Below the pieces are notes generated by a model. It made no database searches, had not been told where the DNA came from, and saw only the letters and a list, made by a program, of their open reading frames with translations. Shown here in pieces: positions 8,024-16,228 of a DNA stretch of 64,000 bases (positions are counted from its first letter, which is position 1; every line of letters begins with the position of its first letter). Both the position numbers and the translations under genes were made by a program. Source of the DNA: an uncultured Paludibaculum sp. (GTDB taxonomy: Bacteria > Acidobacteriota > Terriglobia > Bryobacterales > Bryobacteraceae); the NCBI RefSeq assembly GCF_963665245.1, contig NZ_OY762268.1, positions 372,001 through 436,000 of the forward strand, given 5' to 3'.

Positions 8024-9748
8024 TTGCTTCACCGAATCGTGGTGCTGAGTGTCCTGTGTCTCTCGGCTCGTGCCGCCTTTGGGGCGGATCCCGAGTTTGA
8101 CGCCAATCAGAGCGCAATGCGACCGGTTGTGGAGCGCTATCAGGACGACCGGGCCGCACTGCAGCGGCGCTACCGTGTGGAGTCTCCGGGCCGCCGGGCG
8201 CGCATGCAGAAATTCAACACCGAGTGGCTGGCGCGCGTCGAGGCGATGGACTTCGACAAGCTCAATCAGGAGAGCCGCATCGATTGGCTGCTGCTGCGGA
8301 ACGAGATCGGGCGCGAGCTGCGGCAACTGGAATTCCGGTCAAAGATAGAGGCCGAGACCGCGTCGTTATTGCCGTTCCGGGCGTCGATCGTCGGCCTGGA
8401 AGAGACGCGGCAACGCATGGAGAAAGTAGATTCGGCGAAGGCGGCCGCCACGTTGGATGACATCCGCAAGCAGGTCGAGGCGCTGCGGAAGTCGATCGAG
8501 GCGGAACTGAAGCCGGGCGCGCCGGGTATCAAGAAGACCACCGCGAATCGCGCGGTGACGGCGTTGGCCGGGCTGCGGCGCACGCTGGAGCACTGGTACA
8601 AGTTCTACGCCGGCTACGACCCGGTGTTCACCTGGTGGGCGGCGGATCCCTACAAGAGCGCCGACAAGGCGCTGGAATCCTATTCCGCATTCCTGCGGGA
8701 AAAGATCGTCGGCGTGAAGCCGGACGACAAGACCACGGTGGTCGGCTTGCCCATTGGCCGTGAGGCGCTGCTGAGCGAGCTGCAGGCCGAGATGATCCCC
8801 TACACGCCGGAGGAGCTGATCGCGCTCGCCAACAAGGAATTCGCCTGGTGTGAGAACGAGATGAAGAAGGCGGCGCGCGAGATGGGCTACGGCGACGACT
8901 GGCACAAGGCGCTGGAGCACGTCAAAACGCTGCATGTGGAACCGGGGCAGCAGCCGGAACTGATCCGCCAGTTGGCCGTGGAGGCCGAAACATTTGTCGA
9001 GAAACATGATCTGGTGACCGTGCCCCCGCTGGCCAAGGAGATCTGGCGGATGGAGATGATGACGCCCCAGCGGCAGCTCGTCAACCCGTTCTTCACGGGC
9101 GGGGAAGTGATCAGCGTCTCGTATCCGACGGACGGCATGACCCAGGAACAGAAGCTGATGTCGATGCGCGGCAACAACATCCACTTCTCGCGGGCGACCG
9201 TGTTCCACGAGCTCATTCCCGGGCATCACCTGCAGTTGTTCATGAGCGACCGCTACAAACCGTGGCGGCAGGGCTTCAACACTCCGTTTGGAGTGGAGGG
9301 GTGGGCGCTCTACTGGGAAATGCTGCTGTGGGACATGAAGTTCCAGCAAGGGCCCGAAGATCGGGTGGGTGCACTGTTCTGGAGGATGCACCGTTGCGCG
9401 CGCATCATCTTCTCATTGAGTTTTCACCTGGAGAAGATGACGGCGCAGGAGTGTATCGACTTTCTGGTGGAACGGGTGGGCCATGAGCGCGACAACGCGG
9501 CGGGTGAGGTCCGGCGGTCGTTCGAAAGCGACGAGTACGGGCCCCTGTACCAGGCGGCTTATCTGTTGGGCGGATTACAGATCCGAGCGCTCCATAAGGA
9601 ACTGGTGGACTCCGGCAGGATGACGAACCGGGCGTTTCACGACCGGATCCTGCAGGAGAACTCCATCCCCATCGAGTTGGTGCGGGCCAGCCTGACCGGG
9701 CAGAAGCTGACGCGCGATTTCCGGACAACCTGGCGGTTCTATGAGTAG
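8024..9748 (+). CDS. DUF885 family exported protein, peptidase-like
   Basis: A 574-residue exported protein of the DUF885 family, whose members are thought to be zinc-dependent carboxypeptidase-like enzymes. The motif HELIPGHHLQ (HExxH with PGHH) and a downstream Glu in GVEGWALYWE are the expected metal-site elements. I chose the TTG at 8024 because GGAGG (8014-8018) sits five bases before it. The ATG at 8012 overlaps that ribosome binding site. A signal peptide follows (RIVVLSVLCLSARAAFGA). Thirty bases separate it from the hydroxyproline epimerase gene, suggesting co-transcription and possible release of hydroxyproline from peptides. Confidence 0.85.
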   Translation: MLHRIVVLSVLCLSARAAFGADPEFDANQSAMRPVVERYQDDRAALQRRYRVESPGRRARMQKFNTEWLARVEAMDFDKLNQESRIDWLLLRNEIGRELRQLEFRSKIEAETASLLPFRASIVGLEETRQRMEKVDSAKAAATLDDIRKQVEALRKSIEAELKPGAPGIKKTTANRAVTALAGLRRTLEHWYKFYAGYDPVFTWWAADPYKSADKALESYSAFLREKIVGVKPDDKTTVVGLPIGREALLSELQAEMIPYTPEELIALANKEFAWCENEMKKAAREMGYGDDWHKALEHVKTLHVEPGQQPELIRQLAVEAETFVEKHDLVTVPPLAKEIWRMEMMTPQRQLVNPFFTGGEVISVSYPTDGMTQEQKLMSMRGNNIHFSRATVFHELIPGHHLQLFMSDRYKPWRQGFNTPFGVEGWALYWEMLLWDMKFQQGPEDRVGALFWRMHRCARIIFSLSFHLEKMTAQECIDFLVERVGHERDNAAGEVRRSFESDEYGPLYQAAYLLGGLQIRALHKELVDSGRMTNRAFHDRILQENSIPIELVRASLTGQKLTRDFRTTWRFYE

Positions 9749-9778
9749 GCACGGAGCGAGATACTGGAAGTTTCGAAC

Positions 9779-10720
9779 ATGAGAATGCGCAGGGAAGTAC
9801 ACGTAGTGGATTCCCACACCGGTGGTGAGCCGACCCGGGTGGTGATGGGTGGGGGCCCGGACTTGGGCCAGGGATCCATGGCCGAGCGCCTCGCCCGGTT
9901 TCGAGCGGAACACGACCAGTTCCGATCGGCGGTGGTGAATGAACCGCGCGGCTCGGATGCGGTTGTGGGCGCGCTGCTTTGCGATCCCGTGGACCGCGAC
10001 TGCGCGGCTGGCGTGATCTTCTTCAACAATGTCGGCTACCTGGGCATGTGCGGGCACGGCACCATCGGCCTCGTGGCGACGCTCGCGTATCTGGAGCGGA
10101 TTGTTCCAGGAACCGTGCGGATCGAGACGCCGGTGGGCGAAGTCAGCGCGGAACTGCATGAGTCGGGCGAGGTCACCGTATCGAATGTCGCCAGCTACCG
10201 TCTGGCCAAGGACGTCCCGGTGGACGTGAAGGGTTACGGCACGGTCCGCGGCGATATTGCCTGGGGCGGGAACTGGTTCTATCTGATCGGCGCGTCGCCG
10301 GTTGCTGTGGAGTTCCGGAACCTGGAAGCACTGACGGAGTTCACGTGGAAGGTACGGCAGGCGCTGACGGCGCGTGGCATCACCGGCGCGAATGGCCAGG
10401 AGATCGACCACATCGAAGTGTTTGGTCCTTCCCAGATAGCCGACAGCCGGAACTTTGTGCTGTGCCCCGGCAAGGCGTACGACCGGTCTCCCTGCGGCAC
10501 CGGCACCAGCGCCAAGCTGGCTTGTTTGTACGCCGACGGGAAACTGGCCGAGGGCCAGGTGTGGCGGCAGGAGAGTATTGTGGGCTCGGTCTTCGAAGGA
10601 ACCGTGCGGGCCGAGGGCGATCACGTTTATCCGAGCATTCGCGGCAGCGCGTTTGTGAATGCCGAGGCGCGCCTGGTCCTGAACGACGACGACCCGTTCT
10701 GCTGGGGGATCCGGGGATGA
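9779..10720 (+). CDS. 4-hydroxyproline 2-epimerase (proline racemase family)
   Basis: This enzyme converts trans-4-hydroxy-L-proline to cis-4-hydroxy-D-proline. The 313-residue length fits the family. The catalytic cysteine pair is Cys91 in MCGHGTIG and Cys239 in SPCGTGTSAK. The DSHTGGEPTRVV segment at residues 11-22 is typical. The assignment to the hydroxyproline epimerase rather than proline racemase branch rests on the following genes, which supply the next steps of D-hydroxyproline oxidation. Its stop codon overlaps the next start (ATGA at 10717-10720). Confidence 0.9.
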   Translation: MRMRREVHVVDSHTGGEPTRVVMGGGPDLGQGSMAERLARFRAEHDQFRSAVVNEPRGSDAVVGALLCDPVDRDCAAGVIFFNNVGYLGMCGHGTIGLVATLAYLERIVPGTVRIETPVGEVSAELHESGEVTVSNVASYRLAKDVPVDVKGYGTVRGDIAWGGNWFYLIGASPVAVEFRNLEALTEFTWKVRQALTARGITGANGQEIDHIEVFGPSQIADSRNFVLCPGKAYDRSPCGTGTSAKLACLYADGKLAEGQVWRQESIVGSVFEGTVRAEGDHVYPSIRGSAFVNAEARLVLNDDDPFCWGIRG

Positions 10721-11826
10721 GCGGACGCTCCGCCGATGTCGTAATTGTGGGCGGAGGCATCGTGGGTGCCGCGTGTGCGTATGAGTGCGCGGCCGGTGGT
10801 CTGTCGGTAACGGTCATCGAAGAATCGGTGATTGGCGGTGGCGCAACGGCCGCGGGGATGGGTCACATCGTCGTGATGGACGACTCGGAGGCGCAGTTCC
10901 AACTGACTGCCTTGTCGGAACGAATGTGGAACGAGCGGATCGCCTCCATGCCGGCGGGCGTGGAACATTTGCCGTGCGGAACGTTGTGGGTGGCGGCCGA
11001 TGAAGAGGAGATGGCCGAGGTACGGCGCAAGCAGGTCTTCTATGCGGAACGGGGCCTGAAGGTGGAGGTCCTGGACGGGCGGCAGTTGGCCGAGGCCGAG
11101 CCCCATCTGCGGAAGGGCATGGCCGGCGGTCTGCTGGTGCCGGGCGATTCCGTGGTCTATCCGCCGGTGGCGGCGCACTGGATGCTAAAGCAAAGCGGAG
11201 CCACGGTCGTGACGGGTCTAGGTGTAAGCACCATTACAGATAGCGGAGCGAAACTGGCTGACGGAACAATGGTCTCCGGTGCCGCCGTTGTGAACGCGGC
11301 GGGGGGCAGGTCGGTTCGATTGACCGCGGGAATTCCAGTGGCTCCACGCAAGGGGCACCTCGTGATCACCGACCGTTATCCGGGCTTCGTGCGTCACCAA
11401 CTGATCGAATTGGGCTACTTGAAGAGTGCCCATTCGTCGAAGGGCGATTCCGTGGCTTTCAACGCGCAGCCTCGGAAGACAGGGCAGGTGTTGATTGGGT
11501 CTTCCCGGCAGTATGGTGTGGAGCACAGCGGCGTGGACCGGCCGATACTCAGACGCATGTTGAGCCGTGCGGCCGAGTATATGCCGGAGATCACCGGACT
11601 GACCGCGATTCGGACCTGGACCGGCTTCCGGGCCGCGACGCCTGACAAGCTACCGCTGATTGGACCGGTGCCGGGTACGGAGCGGGTGTGGCTGGCGACC
11701 GGCCATGAGGGGCTGGGTATCACGACGTCGCTAGGGACCGGGCGCTTGCTGGCGGACCTGATTCTAGGGCGTCCCGCCGTGATCCCAGCCGAACCCTATC
11801 TGCCCGGGCGGTGCATGCATGCCTAA
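10717..11826 (+). CDS. D-hydroxyproline dehydrogenase, FAD subunit (DAO type, beta-like)
   Basis: A 369-residue flavoprotein of the D-amino-acid oxidase / HcnC-like family. The ADP-binding motif VGGGIVGAACAYE is at residues 11-23, and the C-terminal FAD-contacting part reads WTGFRAATPDKLPLIGPVPG. With the next two genes it should form the three-subunit dehydrogenase that oxidises cis-4-hydroxy-D-proline to pyrroline-4-hydroxy-2-carboxylate. The start overlaps the epimerase stop by four bases. The 3' end overlaps the ferredoxin-subunit gene by eight. The order flavoprotein - 2Fe-2S - flavoprotein matches known HcnABC-related opine and D-amino-acid dehydrogenases. Confidence 0.87.
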   Translation: MSGRSADVVIVGGGIVGAACAYECAAGGLSVTVIEESVIGGGATAAGMGHIVVMDDSEAQFQLTALSERMWNERIASMPAGVEHLPCGTLWVAADEEEMAEVRRKQVFYAERGLKVEVLDGRQLAEAEPHLRKGMAGGLLVPGDSVVYPPVAAHWMLKQSGATVVTGLGVSTITDSGAKLADGTMVSGAAVVNAAGGRSVRLTAGIPVAPRKGHLVITDRYPGFVRHQLIELGYLKSAHSSKGDSVAFNAQPRKTGQVLIGSSRQYGVEHSGVDRPILRRMLSRAAEYMPEITGLTAIRTWTGFRAATPDKLPLIGPVPGTERVWLATGHEGLGITTSLGTGRLLADLILGRPAVIPAEPYLPGRCMHA

Positions 11827-12064
11827 ACACGTGACTGTGTTCGTCGATGGGCGTTCGCTTCGCGTGGAAGCGGGCACGAGTGTCGCGGCGGCTCTCCTGA
11901 ACGCCGGCGTGCCTGCCTTCCGCCATTCGGTAACGGGCGAAGCGCGGGCCCCGCTTTGCGGGATGGGCATCTGTTTCGAATGCCGGGTGACGATCGACGG
12001 CGTGGAGCATTGCCGCAGTTGCCAGGCCCTGGTGCGCGAAGGCATGCAGGTGAGGACGTCATGA
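11819..12064 (+). CDS. 2Fe-2S subunit of D-hydroxyproline dehydrogenase (gamma/HcnA-like)
   Basis: A compact 81-residue ferredoxin-like subunit. Cysteines at 47, 52, 55, 65 and 68 lie in a plant-type 2Fe-2S pattern (CGMGICFEC, then CRSC). The fold matches the N-terminal domain of sarcosine oxidase alpha and HcnA. It probably relays electrons between the two flavin subunits. It overlaps the gene before by eight bases and the gene after by four, so all three subunits are translationally coupled. Confidence 0.87.
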   Translation: MPKHVTVFVDGRSLRVEAGTSVAAALLNAGVPAFRHSVTGEARAPLCGMGICFECRVTIDGVEHCRSCQALVREGMQVRTS

Positions 12065-13248
12065 GGCGCTGGGATGTGGTGGTCGTGGGCGCGGGCCCGG
12101 CCGGCATCGCGGCGGCGTGCAGGGCGGCTGAATGGGGATCGCGCGTCCTGGTGCTGGATGACAATCCGGCGGCGGGCGGGCAGATCTGGCGGAGCAACGG
12201 CGCCGAGCCCTGGGTGGAGCGGCTTGCGAAGTCGGGTGTGGAAGTGCGCTTTGGCAGTGTAGTCGCTGATACACTTCCGGAGGCGCGAAGCTACGTGTTG
12301 GCGACCGGCGCGCGGGAGCAATTCGTACCCTTTCCGGGGTGGACGCTACCCGGAGTATTCGGCCTGGGCGGCATGCAGGCCCTGGTGAAATCGGGCCTGG
12401 ATGTGACGGGCAAGCGGATTGTTGTGGCCGGTACCGGTCCACTTCTCCTCGCGGTCGCCTCCCTATTGCGCAAGCGCGGAGCGGTCGTTTCGGCTGTGGT
12501 GGAACAGGCCGATTGGCGCAGCGTAGCGGGTTTCGGAGCGTCGCTGTGGAACTCACCATCTAAAGTCGCGCAAGGCGCGGAAATGATGATGACGTTGTGG
12601 GGCGTTCCGCTCTACACCGGCAGTTGGGTGGAAGTGGCGACGGGGCGCGGACGGGTGGAACGTGTCGGGATGCGCCGCGGCCGATCTGTCATGGAGCAGG
12701 ACTGCGATGCGGTGGCAGTGGGCTACGGCCTGATACCGAATACGGAGTTGGCCGCGCTGGTGGGCTGCCATGTCGCGCAGGGATCGGTGGTGGTCGACGA
12801 CTGGCAGGAAACGAGTGTGGATGGAGTCTTCGCAGCCGGGGAAGTGACCGGCATCGGCGGCGTCGAGAAATCGCTGGTGGAAGGCGAGATCGCCGGTCTG
12901 GCTGCCGCCGGCTTACGTGGCCTCGCCGAGAAGCTGTTCGCACGGCGGTCGCGCACGCAGGCCTTCGCGGCACGGCTCGAGCGGTCGTTCGCGCCTCGCC
13001 CGGAACTGCGCGCGCTGGCCGAGTCTGATACGTTCGTGTGCCGGTGCGAGGATGTGACGCGCGGCGCGCTGGAAGGCATGACCAGTTGGCGCGAAGCGAA
13101 GCTCCAGACGCGTTGCGGCATGGGCTCGTGCCAAGGCCGCGTGTGTGGCGGAGCGACCAGGTTTTTGTTTGGCTGGGGCGCGGAATCGACGCGTCCGCCG
13201 GTATTTCCGGTGAAGGTCGGGAGCTTAATAGAAAAGAGGCAATTATGA
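12061..13248 (+). CDS. D-hydroxyproline dehydrogenase, NAD(P)/FAD subunit (alpha/HcnB-like)
   Basis: A 395-residue pyridine-nucleotide-disulphide-type flavoprotein. The FAD motif VVGAGPAGIAAACRA is at the N-terminus and a second nucleotide motif (VVAGTGPLLLAVAS) is near residue 125. The C-terminal BFD-like domain carries four cysteines for a further 2Fe-2S cluster (CRCEDVT and CGMGSCQGRVC). This is the architecture of the alpha subunit of HcnABC-like and D-hydroxyproline dehydrogenases. Start and stop both overlap their neighbours by four bases (ATGA). Confidence 0.87.
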   Translation: MRRWDVVVVGAGPAGIAAACRAAEWGSRVLVLDDNPAAGGQIWRSNGAEPWVERLAKSGVEVRFGSVVADTLPEARSYVLATGAREQFVPFPGWTLPGVFGLGGMQALVKSGLDVTGKRIVVAGTGPLLLAVASLLRKRGAVVSAVVEQADWRSVAGFGASLWNSPSKVAQGAEMMMTLWGVPLYTGSWVEVATGRGRVERVGMRRGRSVMEQDCDAVAVGYGLIPNTELAALVGCHVAQGSVVVDDWQETSVDGVFAAGEVTGIGGVEKSLVEGEIAGLAAAGLRGLAEKLFARRSRTQAFAARLERSFAPRPELRALAESDTFVCRCEDVTRGALEGMTSWREAKLQTRCGMGSCQGRVCGGATRFLFGWGAESTRPPVFPVKVGSLIEKRQL

Positions 13249-14132
13249 ATTGGAACGGAGTGATTCCGGCGATTACCACGCCATTCCGCGAAGACATGAG
13301 TGTGGACCACGAATTCTTCACGCGGCACTGCCAGTGGCAGATTGAGAATGGATGCGCCGGCGTAGTGGCGCTGGGCTCGCTGGGCGAGGGCGCGACACTC
13401 ACCTTCGACGAAAAGCAGGCGGTGCTGAAGACGGCCGTCGCGGCGATCGGGCCCAACTCGCCCGTGGTTGCCGGCGTCTCGGCCCTGAGCACGGACGAAG
13501 CGGTCAGGATCGCCAAGATGGCGGCCGACGCTGGCTGCAGCGGCCTGATGGTGTTGCCGCCTTACGTCTACTGCGGCGACTGGCGGGAGATGAAGGCCCA
13601 TGTCGGCACTGTCATCGCGGCCACCAAGCTGCCCTGCATGCTCTACAACAATCCAGTGGCCTACAAGACCGACTTCATCCCGGAACAGGTTGGCGAACTG
13701 CTCGCCGAGCACGAGAATCTCGTTGCCATCAAGGAGTCGAGCGCCGATGTCCGTCGCGTCGCGTCGCTGCGGGCTCTGGCGGGAAATCGCCTCAAGATTC
13801 TTGTGGGCGTGGATGACCTGATCTTCGAAGCGGCACTGGCTGGCGCGGTGGGCTGGATTGCGGGCTTGGTGAACGCTTTCCCGGCGGAATCCGTGGCTCT
13901 CTTCGATGCGTCTGTGCGCGGGGATAAGCAGCGGGCTTTCGAGATCTATAAGTGGTTCCTGCCGCTGCTGCGGATGGATACCGTTCCGAAGTTCGTGCAG
14001 TTGATCAAGTTGGCGCAGCAGGAAGTGGGCATGGGGAACGCGCGAGTCCGGGCTCCGAGGATGGAGTTGACGGGCGCGGAGCTAGCCGAAGCGAAAGCGG
14101 TCATCGCCCAGGCTCTGGCTACGCGCCCGTAG
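13245..14132 (+). CDS. Pyrroline-4-hydroxy-2-carboxylate deaminase (DapA family)
   Basis: A 295-residue aldolase-fold protein of the dihydrodipicolinate synthase family. The Schiff-base lysine is Lys163 in AIKESS, and Tyr134 in LYNNPVAY is the partner residue. The GSLGEGATL loop (44-52) replaces the usual GTTGE. In the hydroxyproline pathway this enzyme deaminates pyrroline-4-hydroxy-2-carboxylate to alpha-ketoglutarate semialdehyde. Position as the last gene of the coupled operon supports this over lysine biosynthesis. The dehydrogenase that would finish the pathway is not in this window. Confidence 0.85.
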   Translation: MNWNGVIPAITTPFREDMSVDHEFFTRHCQWQIENGCAGVVALGSLGEGATLTFDEKQAVLKTAVAAIGPNSPVVAGVSALSTDEAVRIAKMAADAGCSGLMVLPPYVYCGDWREMKAHVGTVIAATKLPCMLYNNPVAYKTDFIPEQVGELLAEHENLVAIKESSADVRRVASLRALAGNRLKILVGVDDLIFEAALAGAVGWIAGLVNAFPAESVALFDASVRGDKQRAFEIYKWFLPLLRMDTVPKFVQLIKLAQQEVGMGNARVRAPRMELTGAELAEAKAVIAQALATRP

Positions 14133-14141
14133 GCATCGGCC

Positions 14142-15710
14142 CTAACGCGCGAGAGTGAAATTCACCTCAATTTCGGTGATCACCTCGATGGGTTCACCGT
14201 TTAGCAGCGTGGGCTGGTACTTCCACTTGGCGACGGCGTCGAGGGCGGCTTGGGCAATGCGGTCATCCACCATCTGATTGATCCGCTGCAGGGAGATGAT
14301 GTCCCCGTCGCGGGAAATCACGGCGCGCATCAGAACGGTTCCTTCGATGCCGGCGGCCTTGCACTCCGGCGGATAGACGGGCCGTACCATGTTTACGATC
14401 TTCGTGGATTGCACGTTGCCCCCGACTCGGATGCGCGTGGGAGGCCCGGACGGGGTGGGTGCGCTCTTGGGCGTGCCCTCGCCGCTGACGGTCAGCGACT
14501 CGCTCACTTGACCCGGTTGCAGCATGATCTCGATGTCGGCTCCGCTGCCACCGGCGAGCGAAAGCTGCTTGATCGCGGAAAGGGCGAAGCCGGGCGAAGC
14601 CGCACGCACGGCGTAGTTGCCGTCCGGGATGGGCTCGAAGTTGAATCGGCCTACTGCGTCGGTGAGCGTCACCTCCTTGCGGTCCGAGCCGGGGAATGTG
14701 AGAGTCACTCGGGCGCGGGGGATGGCCGCGCCGCTGACGTCGCGGACGACGCCGCCGATGCTGCCCGGCGCAGCCGCGGAGGCCGGCAGCCGCAACGCCG
14801 CCAGGGGAGCGAGGATTGAGAGCGCGGCGACAGCAGCGGTCGCGACCATCCGACGGCCAGCCGGCCGGCGGTTCATTTCGGGGTTGAGCATCGCGCGGAG
14901 GCGGCGCTCGAGGTCGGAGATTCGGGCCATGGGGATCCCTCCTTGTGGGACGCGTTCGCGGCCGGAGAGGCCACGGACAATGTCGATCAGGTGGCCCGCG
15001 TAGTCGGAGGCGCGCTCCCCGGAACGGAGGACGGCGTCGTCGCAGGCCAGCTCGGCCTCCATGCGCAGCCGTGCGGCGGCAAACCAGACCCACGGCAGGG
15101 GCCAGTAGAGCGCGCAGACCAGGTTGGAGACAAGTTGAGAAAGCGTATCGCGGCGCGCGGCGTGCATGGCTTCGTGCCGCAGGACGAGCTCAAGACGATC
15201 GGCCGGCCAGTCGAGGGCCGACTCGGGCAGCAGGATTACTGGTCTGGCCAGCCCACAGACGGCCGGCACGTCGATATCTTCCGAGAGCCGCACGCACTGG
15301 TTCTCGAAGCCGTGCCACGATTCCGACTGACGGGCCAGACGCCATGCCCGGTACTGGGCGAAAGCAGCGCGTAGGAGGAGCAGGGAGGCCACCGCGGTCC
15401 AGACGATCAGCACCAGTCCACCGGCGGCGGACCAGGCCGGCGCCGCGGCCGTGACCGTCAGCACCGTCCGCGTCGTGGCGGCTACCGGAGCGATGGTGGA
15501 CGCCAGTTGCGGGGCCCAGGCGGCCGGTAGCCAGGCGAAGAGAGCGGAAACAACCGGCAGAGCCAGCGCGGCGCCAAAACCGGCCAGCCACGCCAGGTGG
15601 CGGGCGGCGGCTGAGGCGCGGGTCAACGCGAGGGCCGCCAGGGCAGCCAGTCCGACGAGCACGGAGGATTTCAGGGCAAGCAGCACCAGTGTGGCAACGG
15701 CGGGTGTCAT
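14142..15710 (-). CDS. BlaR1-like M56 metallopeptidase with regulatory-like and TonB C-terminal domains
   Basis: A 522-residue membrane protein. The N-terminal part has several hydrophobic helices and the M56 zinc motif HEAMH, with the downstream ELACDD element. After a further membrane helix (the segment with MVATAAVAALSILAPLAAL) come a carboxypeptidase-regulatory-like beta-sandwich and a TonB C-terminal domain (VRPVYPPECKAAGIEGTV). BlaR1-type proteins cleave the BlaI repressor encoded just upstream. The start at 15710 lies one base after the blaI stop and has a purine-rich site before it. The ATG at 15722 is an alternative. The TonB domain suggests that cell-envelope force or contact may be sensed; this is inference. 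Confidence 0.87.
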   Translation of the reverse strand: MTPAVATLVLLALKSSVLVGLAALAALALTRASAAARHLAWLAGFGAALALPVVSALFAWLPAAWAPQLASTIAPVAATTRTVLTVTAAAPAWSAAGGLVLIVWTAVASLLLLRAAFAQYRAWRLARQSESWHGFENQCVRLSEDIDVPAVCGLARPVILLPESALDWPADRLELVLRHEAMHAARRDTLSQLVSNLVCALYWPLPWVWFAAARLRMEAELACDDAVLRSGERASDYAGHLIDIVRGLSGRERVPQGGIPMARISDLERRLRAMLNPEMNRRPAGRRMVATAAVAALSILAPLAALRLPASAAAPGSIGGVVRDVSGAAIPRARVTLTFPGSDRKEVTLTDAVGRFNFEPIPDGNYAVRAASPGFALSAIKQLSLAGGSGADIEIMLQPGQVSESLTVSGEGTPKSAPTPSGPPTRIRVGGNVQSTKIVNMVRPVYPPECKAAGIEGTVLMRAVISRDGDIISLQRINQMVDDRIAQAALDAVAKWKYQPTLLNGEPIEVITEIEVNFTLAR

Positions 15711-15711
15711 G

Positions 15712-16107
15712 TCAGCGTCCATCCTTTCTTGCTTTGTCTATGAGCGAAGCCAGGTCGTCGAGTTCTGCCTCGGTGAGCCGGGCGGAACGGTTGTCCAGCA
15801 GTGCCGCTGCGGCCCGGGCCGCCGATCCGCCAAAGAACGTATCCACCATGTGGCGCAGTGCGGTCTTGCGCGCCTGGGCCGGCTGCGTCGTAGGCGAATA
15901 GACATAGCGCAGATCCTCGGCCTCGTGGCGGACGTGGCCCTTCTCTTCCAGCGTGCGCAGATGGGCGCGCACCGCGGAGTAGCTGGGGCGGTCGGGCATC
16001 GCCTGATGAATTTCCGAGGCGGTGGCACGGCCGAGGCGGAAGAGAAGCTCCATGATCTGCCGCTCGCGGCGGCTGAGATTGAGTGGTGTTTTGCGGGGTG
16101 CGGTCAT
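15712..16107 (-). CDS. BlaI/MecI/CopY family transcriptional repressor
   Basis: A 131-residue winged-helix repressor. The DNA-binding segment is at about residues 10-75 (LSRRERQIMELLFRLGRATASE and YSAVRAHLRTLEEKGHV), and the dimerisation tail at the C-terminus ends in LIDKARK. It is encoded directly before the M56 peptidase that should inactivate it. The promoter region contains a perfect palindrome overlapping the -10 box, consistent with autorepression. Confidence 0.92.
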   Translation of the reverse strand: MTAPRKTPLNLSRRERQIMELLFRLGRATASEIHQAMPDRPSYSAVRAHLRTLEEKGHVRHEAEDLRYVYSPTTQPAQARKTALRHMVDTFFGGSAARAAAALLDNRSARLTEAELDDLASLIDKARKDGR

Positions 16108-16127
16108 ATGCGGTTTTTCTGCCAGCC

Positions 16128-16163
16128 TGCTAGAAAACTAGCACCGCTTCGCGCGGCTGTCAA
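16128..16163 (-). promoter_or_regulatory. Promoter and palindromic operator of the blaI-M56 operon
   Basis: On the minus strand TTGACA (16158-16163) and TAGTTT (16135-16140) are 17 bases apart, a good sigma-70 promoter. The perfect palindrome TGCTAGAAAACTAGCA (16128-16143) covers the -10 box, where a repressor would block polymerase. The blaI start is at 16107. The TAG-rich arms differ from the staphylococcal TACA/TGTA operator, so BlaI binding is inferred. Confidence 0.7.
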
Positions 16164-16228
16164 TATGGACACCACTTTCAGCGTCCGGTTCCCGGGCACG
16201 GAAAGAATTCTGCTGATACTTTGAAATC

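Noticed and set aside
13245..14132. Lysine-biosynthetic dihydrodipicolinate synthase
   Set aside because: It is translationally coupled to the hydroxyproline dehydrogenase genes, which fits the pathway deaminase of the same family.
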